A stretch of 15,287 nucleotides of DNA, from positions 1 through 15,287 of the forward strand of contig JAGZRY010000020.1 in assembly GCA_018381425.1 (NCBI GenBank), in the 5' to 3' direction. The notes beneath the pieces were generated by a model that saw only the letters and a program-made list of their open reading frames with translations, ran no database searches and was not told the origin of the DNA. Source of the DNA: Haemophilus parainfluenzae (lineage in GTDB: Bacteria > Pseudomonadota > Gammaproteobacteria > Enterobacterales > Pasteurellaceae). Position 1 is the first letter of the stretch. Every line of letters begins with the position of its first letter. This document shows, piece after piece, positions 10,992 to 15,287 of this stretch. A program made the position numbers and the translations under genes.

Positions 10992-11914
10992 CATACGGCT
11001 CAGTCTGCTCAGGGATTGAGGCGGTAAGCGTTGCATGGAAAGGCTTGATGACGCCACTTTGGTTTTCTGAGATAGAGCCATTTCCATGCGCCGTGCTTGC
11101 TCATCATTATCCCGACACCCCAAATCTTGGCGACATGACCGCCTTACCTCAAAAAATTATAAACAGAGAAATCCCCACCCCTGATGTGCTTGTTGGTGGT
11201 ACGCCTTGCCAAGCGTTTTCGATCGCCGGTTTGCGAAACTCGTTAGATGATGAGCGCGGAAATCTCACGTTAACTTTAATACATATATTAGAGGCTATTG
11301 ATTATGTTAGATACCAAGACGGTAAGCAGCCATGTGTTTTGTTGTGGGAAAACGTTCCAGGTGTACTATCCACCAAGGACAACGCATTCGGACACTTTCT
11401 GGCTGGATTGGCTCAAGAACGTGAGCCATTACAACCGGCAGGGGCAAGATGGGCAAACTCTGGTTATGTGCATTCAGCCCGCACTATCGCGTGGCGAATC
11501 CTCGATGCTCAATACTTCGGAGTTGCCCAACGACGCCGTCGGGTGTTTGTTGTGGCAAGTGCTAGACCGCGAAGTATCGCCCAGATATTACTTGAGCAAA
11601 AAGGCGATTGCGTATCTTGCGAAACGCGAAGTGAGGCGATTGCCCCTACTCTTACAGCTAAAAGCGGACGGAGATTTAACGATAGCGAGGTCATTGTCGG
11701 CGAAAAAAACGGCTTACGATGGCTTACTCCGAGCGAGTGCGAAAAGTTAATGGGGTTTCCGCCAGGTTATACGCAAATAGCGTATCGAAATAAACCAGCC
11801 GAAGATTGCCCGGATAGCCCGCGCTATAAAGCTATCGGCAATAGTATGGCTGTACCGGTTATTAAGTGGATCGGGGAAAGGATGATTAATTACATGGATA
11901 TGACACAAAATTAG
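10985..11914 (+). CDS. cytosine-C5 DNA methyltransferase, orphan
   Basis: This 309-residue enzyme transfers a methyl group from S-adenosylmethionine to C5 of cytosine in DNA. The conserved motifs are present in order: I (YGSVCSGIEAVSVAW, residues 4-18), IV (GGTPCQAFSIAG with catalytic Cys75), VI (WENVPG, 121-126), VIII (QRRRRVFVV, 182-190) and X (AIGNSMAVPVIKWIGERM) near the end. The part between VIII and X is short (about 70 residues), so the target-recognition region is small. No restriction endonuclease lies nearby, so it is probably an anti-restriction or regulatory phage methylase. Its target site cannot be read from sequence. A second long frame, 11298-11750, overlaps it. Confidence 0.95.
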   Translation: MLTYGSVCSGIEAVSVAWKGLMTPLWFSEIEPFPCAVLAHHYPDTPNLGDMTALPQKIINREIPTPDVLVGGTPCQAFSIAGLRNSLDDERGNLTLTLIHILEAIDYVRYQDGKQPCVLLWENVPGVLSTKDNAFGHFLAGLAQEREPLQPAGARWANSGYVHSARTIAWRILDAQYFGVAQRRRRVFVVASARPRSIAQILLEQKGDCVSCETRSEAIAPTLTAKSGRRFNDSEVIVGEKNGLRWLTPSECEKLMGFPPGYTQIAYRNKPAEDCPDSPRYKAIGNSMAVPVIKWIGERMINYMDMTQN

Positions 11915-11925
11915 CAAAGGTAGCA

Positions 11926-12058
11926 ATGGGAGAATTTTTCAAAATCATACAATGAAAGATCTAATATTCCACTTGAATTAATAGTGGATATATACAAAGC
12001 AGTAAATCAATATTTAACAAACCCAATAGGCGTTACAAGTGAGCGCCTTTTATTTTGA
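11926..12058 (+). pseudogene. 43-codon gene broken by a one-base insertion in a T run
   Basis: ATG at 11926 with AAAGG five bases upstream opens a frame that stops after nine codons. The +1 frame beyond the T5 run (11935-11939) is open to a TGA at 12056. If the run had four T, the product would be one 43-residue protein starting MGEFSKSYNERSNIPLELIV and ending PIGVTSERLLF. Amino-acid content after the shift looks protein-like (LELIVDIYKAVNQYLTN). A real mutation, a read error in a homopolymer, phase variation or programmed frameshifting would all look the same here. Confidence 0.45.
12028..12055 (+). terminator. possible weak terminator before the gene at 12071
   Basis: AGGCG and CGCCT pair across an 11-base loop and are followed by TTTATTTT. 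The stem is short and lies in the broken small gene, so the call is uncertain. Confidence 0.35.
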
Positions 12059-12070
12059 TGGAGAAAGAAA

Positions 12071-12538
12071 ATGAAAGAATTTAACTTAGATGCGGCTTTA
12101 AATGGCGAGCCTGTGAAGTTAAGAAGTGGACATAAGGCTTACATTTGTCATAAAACGCCTGACTGCTATGTTTACAAAAATGGTGAAAAAATCAAATATC
12201 CACTGCATGGTTTTATTATCGAATCGGATAACATGCTTGAAGTGCCTTGTATGGTTTGGGATATAAATGGAAGAACATATACAGATGGCGGTGATGGTGT
12301 ATTTGATGTTATCGGAATGTGGGAAGAGCCAAAGATTAGCATTGAAGATTTACCTAAGCCGTTTTATCCAGAAGAATCTAACGGTTATTTTTACATTTCG
12401 GACGGTAAAGTGGCTTATAACCTATATCATTCTAAGTACAGCGAATCTTCACTGCAGATAGCTAGCAATGGTCAATCTTTCCGCACAAGAGAAGATGTTC
12501 AAAAATGGCTTGATTTTATGAAGAGCATGATGGAGTAA
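12071..12538 (+). CDS. hypothetical phage protein, 155 residues
   Basis: GGAG seven bases upstream supports the start. The N-terminal 90 residues (FNLDAALNGEPVKLRSGHKA, then GRTYTDGGDGVFDVIGMWEE) are the pattern of a small phage family in which a short beta-domain begins with a residue string A-L-x-G-x-P-V-x-L-R-x-G; no function has been assigned to it that I know of. The C-terminal 60 residues (GYFYISDGKVAYNLYHSKYS, then TREDVQKWLDFM) form a second small unit. The context gives no clear role; it is followed directly by another hypothetical gene. Confidence 0.7.
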   Translation: MKEFNLDAALNGEPVKLRSGHKAYICHKTPDCYVYKNGEKIKYPLHGFIIESDNMLEVPCMVWDINGRTYTDGGDGVFDVIGMWEEPKISIEDLPKPFYPEESNGYFYISDGKVAYNLYHSKYSESSLQIASNGQSFRTREDVQKWLDFMKSMME

Positions 12539-12541
12539 GTG

Positions 12542-12958
12542 ATGGATATTATTAATTTAATTAAACAGCAAACGTCTGAAGAAAGACAGGCATTATTCAA
12601 CGAATTTATTAAACTTTTAAACCAAAAAAGAGAATACATTGATATTCCTGAGCGTATTGTATGCTCCGTCTGCCAAGTGTTTGTAGATAAAAGAGATGCC
12701 ACTTTGGAAAATGGTGATTATATCATTCATGAGGTCTATGGCGTGCGCCATTATGACCCATTTATGCTTAAACAAATAAATGCCCTAGAAAAGCAGTATA
12801 AGTACCCTTTATTAGATTTTGACCAAGGGTTTTTAACAAATAAAGGGCGTTTTGTTGGTCGTATAGAGGCGATGGAAATTGCCAAAGAGCAAGGGCAAGT
12901 TATACGGTTATCAGGCTCGCCTAACGCTGATATTTTGTTTTCAGAAGATTTATATTAG
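12542..12958 (+). CDS. hypothetical phage protein with a two-cysteine motif, 138 residues
   Basis: The ATG at 12542 has GGAG six bases upstream; a GTG at 12539 is an alternative. The N-terminal 35 residues are an amphipathic helix (IINLIKQQTSEERQALFNEF). A CSVC pair (residues 42-45) and a His-rich strand (DYIIHEVYGVRHYDPFM) follow. The end, DQGFLTNKGRFVGRIEAMEI, is a motif seen in many phage proteins of unknown function. The two cysteines with histidines might bind a metal. It lies in a run of tightly packed genes and has no obvious partner. Confidence 0.7.
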   Translation: MDIINLIKQQTSEERQALFNEFIKLLNQKREYIDIPERIVCSVCQVFVDKRDATLENGDYIIHEVYGVRHYDPFMLKQINALEKQYKYPLLDFDQGFLTNKGRFVGRIEAMEIAKEQGQVIRLSGSPNADILFSEDLY

Positions 12959-12966
12959 GGGTAAGT

Positions 12967-13257
12967 ATGAACGAGAAAATTTATGAGTTTAGAAAAGTTG
13001 AAGACTTTTTGCAGTTAACTGAAGAACAGTTTAATCGTTTCTTGCCTGATTTTATCCATTGGTTTGCTATTCGCAAAGCATTTATACAAAAGAAACAAAT
13101 AGCTATCGAAGAGTTTGGTGTTTTTGTGCATGTTAATCCGGAACCGGTTATTAAGTGGAAGGATGATGGAAAAACTGGGGTTGATGGTTACGAAGTAACG
13201 ATTAGACATCATCAAGATGGCGAAAATGATATAAAAATCAAGGTAAAAAAGGAGTAA
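12967..13257 (+). CDS. hypothetical phage protein, 96 residues
   Basis: The gene starts nine bases after the previous stop, and GGGG lies seven bases before the ATG. It has a helical N-terminus (FRKVEDFLQLTEEQFNRFLP, then FIHWFAIRKAFIQKK) and a strand-rich C-terminus (VFVHVNPEPVIKWKDD, then YEVTIRHHQDGENDIKIKVK). No family is recognised. It ends two bases before the HD-domain gene and is surely in the same transcript. Confidence 0.7.
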   Translation: MNEKIYEFRKVEDFLQLTEEQFNRFLPDFIHWFAIRKAFIQKKQIAIEEFGVFVHVNPEPVIKWKDDGKTGVDGYEVTIRHHQDGENDIKIKVKKE

Positions 13258-13259
13258 AA

Positions 13260-13835
13260 ATGAGCATATTTATCACACATGGCAACCGTTTAATCGACTT
13301 TGCCAACCCACAAAATAGCGACATTCATATTGATGACATTATTCATCATTTAGCAATGATTCCACGATTCGGTGGCAAATTAGATGTGCATTATTCCGTG
13401 CTTGATCACAGTGTTTTTGCCGGGGCAATAGCTAAAACGTACTTGAAAGTTGATGATATGACCGCTTTTGCAGTTTTGATGCACGACGCCCAAGAGGCTT
13501 TTTTGGGAGATGTTACCAGCCCGTTAAAACAATTATTGCCGGACTACAAAAAAATCGAAAAAGCATTCGAAATGGTTATCCGAGATAAATTTAAGATACG
13601 CATCAAAGCCGAAATGGAGATTGTCGTCAAAACCGCTGATATTTTGGCATTAAAAGCGGAAAAACAAGCATTTATCCAAACTCCTGTGGAGCTCGCTGAG
13701 CATTGGCGATTTTTGGACAAATTTCCGACCGTGCCAATATCGCCGCGGGAATATATCAATAGCAAAGCACTGTTTAAAGACGCGTTTGACTACTATAACA
13801 AAGCCTTAAATTTGGGACTTGAGGAGATTAAATAA
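13260..13835 (+). CDS. HD-domain phosphohydrolase (YfbR-like)
   Basis: This 191-residue protein has the metal-binding pattern of the HD superfamily: His50 in YSVLDHSV, the His75-Asp76 doublet in VLMHDAQEAFLGDVTSPLKQ and Asp128 in VVKTADILAL. The motif LMHDAQEAFLGDVTSPLK is typical of phage and YfbR-type hydrolases that dephosphorylate deoxynucleoside monophosphates, adjusting nucleotide pools during phage growth. Substrate here is inferred. AAGGAG lies five bases before the ATG, and the next gene overlaps its stop (TAATG). Confidence 0.88.
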   Translation: MSIFITHGNRLIDFANPQNSDIHIDDIIHHLAMIPRFGGKLDVHYSVLDHSVFAGAIAKTYLKVDDMTAFAVLMHDAQEAFLGDVTSPLKQLLPDYKKIEKAFEMVIRDKFKIRIKAEMEIVVKTADILALKAEKQAFIQTPVELAEHWRFLDKFPTVPISPREYINSKALFKDAFDYYNKALNLGLEEIK

Positions 13836-14113
13836 TGAGCGAAAACAATGGATGGATTAAGTGTTCGGAGCGGTTGCCTGAACCATTTGATACAAGTGAA
13901 GAATTACGCAATTCGAACAATAGACACTTAATTTATTATACCGAGGATGGTGTGTATTGGTTTGTCGGCTTTGGATGGTATTTATTAGATGAAAAGGTAG
14001 ATGAGGAAGGTGGATTAATCCCTTATTGGGAATTGGACGAATTAGGAATGATAGACATAGAAATTGAAGTGTCACACTGGCAACCACTACCACAACCACC
14101 AGAAGATGAATAA
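13835..14113 (+). CDS. DUF551 protein, 92 residues
   Basis: The pattern NNGWIKCSERLPEPFDT at the N-terminus and VSHWQPLPQPPEDE at the C-terminus is the signature of DUF551, a short family very common in phages of gamma-proteobacteria and of unknown function. The length is typical. It shares one base with the HD-domain gene and is followed by an intrinsic terminator. Confidence 0.92.
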   Translation: MSENNGWIKCSERLPEPFDTSEELRNSNNRHLIYYTEDGVYWFVGFGWYLLDEKVDEEGGLIPYWELDELGMIDIEIEVSHWQPLPQPPEDE

Positions 14114-14118
14114 CAAAT

Positions 14119-14141
14119 AACCGCTCTTATGGGCGGTTTTT
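14119..14141 (+). terminator. intrinsic terminator after the DUF551 gene
   Basis: AACCGC and GCGGTT pair over an eight-base loop and the stem runs into five T. It lies 15 bases before the start of the excisionase-like gene. Confidence 0.8.
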
Positions 14142-14155
14142 ATTGGAGTTTAACA

Positions 14156-14422
14156 ATGGAATTACCTGATAAAACACAAAAAGAAATGTCAGAGGCAATT
14201 AAGATTATGGCTGTTTCAGCTTTTACCGAGAAAAGCCAGAACTTAATCCCTCTTGATTATGTGGCGGCTCTCGTTGGCTGTCCATATCAGCACACTGCGA
14301 ACTTTATCGTAAAACAACCAAGTTTTCCAAAAGGCGTGAGATTAAAAGAAAAGGCACACCCAAGATGGGTAGCTGGTGAAGTTATTCGCTGGTGTAGAAT
14401 TAACGCCAAACGCATCAAATAA
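14156..14422 (+). CDS. AlpA/excisionase-like DNA-binding protein, 88 residues
   Basis: The ATG at 14156 follows GGAG by seven bases; the longer start at 14129 would overlap the terminator. Residues about 30-80 look like a winged helix-turn-helix of the AlpA/Xis type: IPLDYVAALVGCPYQHTANF, then PSFPKGVRLKEKAHPRWVAG, EVIRWCR. The F-P followed by R-W and E-V-x-x-W is the hallmark of that group. Such proteins direct phage excision or regulate integrase. It is the last phage gene before the chromosome, where xis lies in lambdoid phages, but the integrase that should accompany it is not present. Confidence 0.7.
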   Translation: MELPDKTQKEMSEAIKIMAVSAFTEKSQNLIPLDYVAALVGCPYQHTANFIVKQPSFPKGVRLKEKAHPRWVAGEVIRWCRINAKRIK

Positions 14423-14441
14423 CCTTTCAAATTTCCCACCA

Positions 14442-14469
14442 TTGGCACTTCTCACTTATGTGGTATAAT
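14442..14469 (+). promoter_or_regulatory. promoter at the prophage right end
   Basis: TTGGCA (14442-14447) and a perfect TATAAT (14464-14469) are 16 bases apart. The transcript would meet a terminator-like hairpin about 10 bases further on, and no gene of any length follows before ttcA. Confidence 0.6.
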
Positions 14470-14478
14470 GCTCAAAAC

Positions 14479-14503
14479 AAGGATATTTTTATCAATCCTT
14501 TTT
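14479..14503 (+). terminator. terminator-like hairpin downstream of the promoter
   Basis: AAGGAT and ATCCTT form a 6-bp stem with a ten-base loop, leading into five T. It would leave a transcript of only about 25-30 bases from the promoter at 14442. Confidence 0.45.
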
Positions 14504-14511
14504 AGAGCAAC

Positions 14512-14533
14512 TACGCCAAAATTACGCCAAAAT
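14512..14533 (+). repeat. tandem 11-bp repeat, possible integrase or Xis arm site
   Basis: TACGCCAAAAT occurs twice head to tail without a gap (14512-14522, 14523-14533), about one helical turn apart. Short tandem repeats beside the end of a prophage are typical of arm-type binding sites of tyrosine integrases or of Xis. The core att sequence cannot be defined without the other end of the prophage. Confidence 0.45.
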
Positions 14534-14595
14534 GAAAATTTCTTCTTTAAAATCAATATGGGAAGAAACTGACCCTAGGCACCACAGAATTTATA

Positions 14596-14622
14596 AGCTC
14601 TGAAGTTATTCAGGGCTTTTTT
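14596..14622 (+). terminator. intrinsic terminator between the prophage and ttcA
   Basis: AGCTCTGAA and TTCAGGGCT form a 9-bp stem (one G-U pair) with a GTTA loop, followed by six T. It isolates ttcA, 20 bases downstream, from transcription out of the prophage. Confidence 0.85.
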
Positions 14623-14642
14623 ATTAGCTAAAGTAAATCAAT

Positions 14643-15287
14643 ATGACAGAACAAAACCAAGATAAAAAACAAACTTATAATTTCAATAAATTGCAAAAAC
14701 GTCTTCGCCGTAATGTAGGCAATGCAATTGCTGATTTTGGCATGATTGAAGAGGGCGATAAAGTAATGGTTTGTCTTTCTGGTGGTAAAGACAGCTATAC
14801 ACTTCTTGATATTTTGTTGAATTTACAACAAAGCGCTCCGATTAAATTTGATATCGTTGCAGTTAATTTAGACCAAAAACAGCCAGGTTTTCCGGAGCAT
14901 ATTTTACCTGAATATCTGCAAAGTATTGGTGTGGATTATAAAATTGTTGAAGAAAATACTTATGGCATCGTGAAAGAGAAAATTCCAGAAGGCAAAACAA
15001 CTTGCTCTCTCTGCTCTCGTCTACGCCGTGGTATTTTATATCGTACGGCAACTGAACTTGGCGCAACAAAAATTGCACTTGGACACCATCGTGATGATAT
15101 GCTGGCTACCCTGTTTCTGAATATGTTCTATGGTGGGAAACTAAAATCGATGCCACCGAAATTAATTTCAGATGACGGCAAGCAAATAGTGATTCGTCCA
15201 TTGGCTTATTGTAAAGAAAAAGATATTGAAAAATATGCCGTAGCCAAAGAATTCCCAATTATCCCTTGTAATTTATGTGGTTCTCAA
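14643..15287 (+). CDS. ttcA: tRNA 2-thiocytidine biosynthesis protein TtcA, cut by the window end
   Basis: The frame is open for 215 codons to the window edge, so the C-terminus is missing. TtcA thiolates cytidine 32 of several tRNAs using ATP and an iron-sulfur cluster. The PP-loop SGGKDS is at residues 46-51, the cysteine pair CSLC at 121-124 and the third cluster ligand lies in PCNLCGSQ near the window end. The sequence [20 protein letters not shown] and the rest match a Haemophilus-type TtcA as I know it. This is a host gene and marks the chromosome flank. The ribosome site is weak. No FNR or other regulator site stands out in the 20 bases after the terminator. Confidence 0.95.
   Translation, partial: MTEQNQDKKQTYNFNKLQKRLRRNVGNAIADFGMIEEGDKVMVCLSGGKDSYTLLDILLNLQQSAPIKFDIVAVNLDQKQPGFPEHILPEYLQSIGVDYKIVEENTYGIVKEKIPEGKTTCSLCSRLRRGILYRTATELGATKIALGHHRDDMLATLFLNMFYGGKLKSMPPKLISDDGKQIVIRPLAYCKEKDIEKYAVAKEFPIIPCNLCGSQ

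Noticed and set aside
14476..14601. Short plus-strand frame through the tandem repeat, ending in RHHRIYKL, as an integrase remnant
   Set aside because: No integrase active-site residues or ribosome site are seen, and it runs through hairpins and the 11-bp repeat.
11998..14642. AGTAAATCAATAT shared between about 11999 and 14632
   Set aside because: A 13-base AT-rich match with no structural context; likely chance.

Overview
The window is one arm of a lambda-like prophage in a Pasteurellaceae chromosome, ending in a host gene. The host is most likely Haemophilus of the influenzae/haemolyticus group. Evidence: four exact copies of the Haemophilus-type DNA uptake core AAGTGCGGT, low GC content, and a right-hand end that reads as host tRNA-thiolation gene ttcA (cut by the window end). 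Uptake signals are sparse compared with the roughly one per 1.2 kb known for H. influenzae, as expected for recently acquired phage DNA.

Immunity region (1-4600). A minus-strand rightward-type operon (Cro/YdaS-like repressor, CII/YmfL-like regulator, KilA-N antirepressor-like protein, the last cut by the window start) diverges from a plus-strand CI-like S24 self-cleaving repressor. Between them are operator sites with the palindrome TCAAC-N5-GTTGA. An exact copy of the same operator lies 3.2 kb away and overlaps a strong promoter at 4534-4562. That is the layout of lambda OR/PR/PRM and OL/PL. Between cI and this OL-like site, in the position of lambda rexA/rexB, lies a lysogenic cassette: an XRE regulator with a coiled-coil tail, a 33-residue cysteine-rich peptide, a DUF6978-like protein and a DUF1828/DUF1829 protein, closed by a terminator. 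A convergent 55-residue gene follows. This cassette is the best candidate for an undescribed prophage-expressed function such as superinfection exclusion.

Left operon (4600-14422). The PL-like promoter drives a 76-residue protein. It is followed by an rrn-type BoxA, about 160 bases of strongly folding RNA, a CAU-anticodon tRNA with imperfect stems, and two small genes each preceded by a copy of a hairpin element ending TGCTTTGAAATGGCAA. A minus-strand Cas2/SinR-like gene with its own promoter interrupts the operon. Next come a putative short antisense RNA with a terminator, a small secreted protein, accessory genes, the Red-type recombination pair Bet/RecT and YqaJ/lambda-Exo-type nuclease, a hexapeptide-repeat beta-helix protein with 15 perfect 18-bp repeats, a solitary cytosine-C5 methyltransferase, a frameshifted small gene, several hypothetical genes, an HD-domain phosphohydrolase, a DUF551 protein and an AlpA/excisionase-like protein. 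Several intrinsic terminators lie inside this operon, which fits processive antitermination from the BoxA.

Right end (14423-15287). About 220 bases of non-coding DNA with a tandem 11-bp repeat that may be an integrase or Xis arm site, two terminators and a promoter separate the prophage from ttcA. No integrase gene is present where one would be expected beside the excisionase-like gene.
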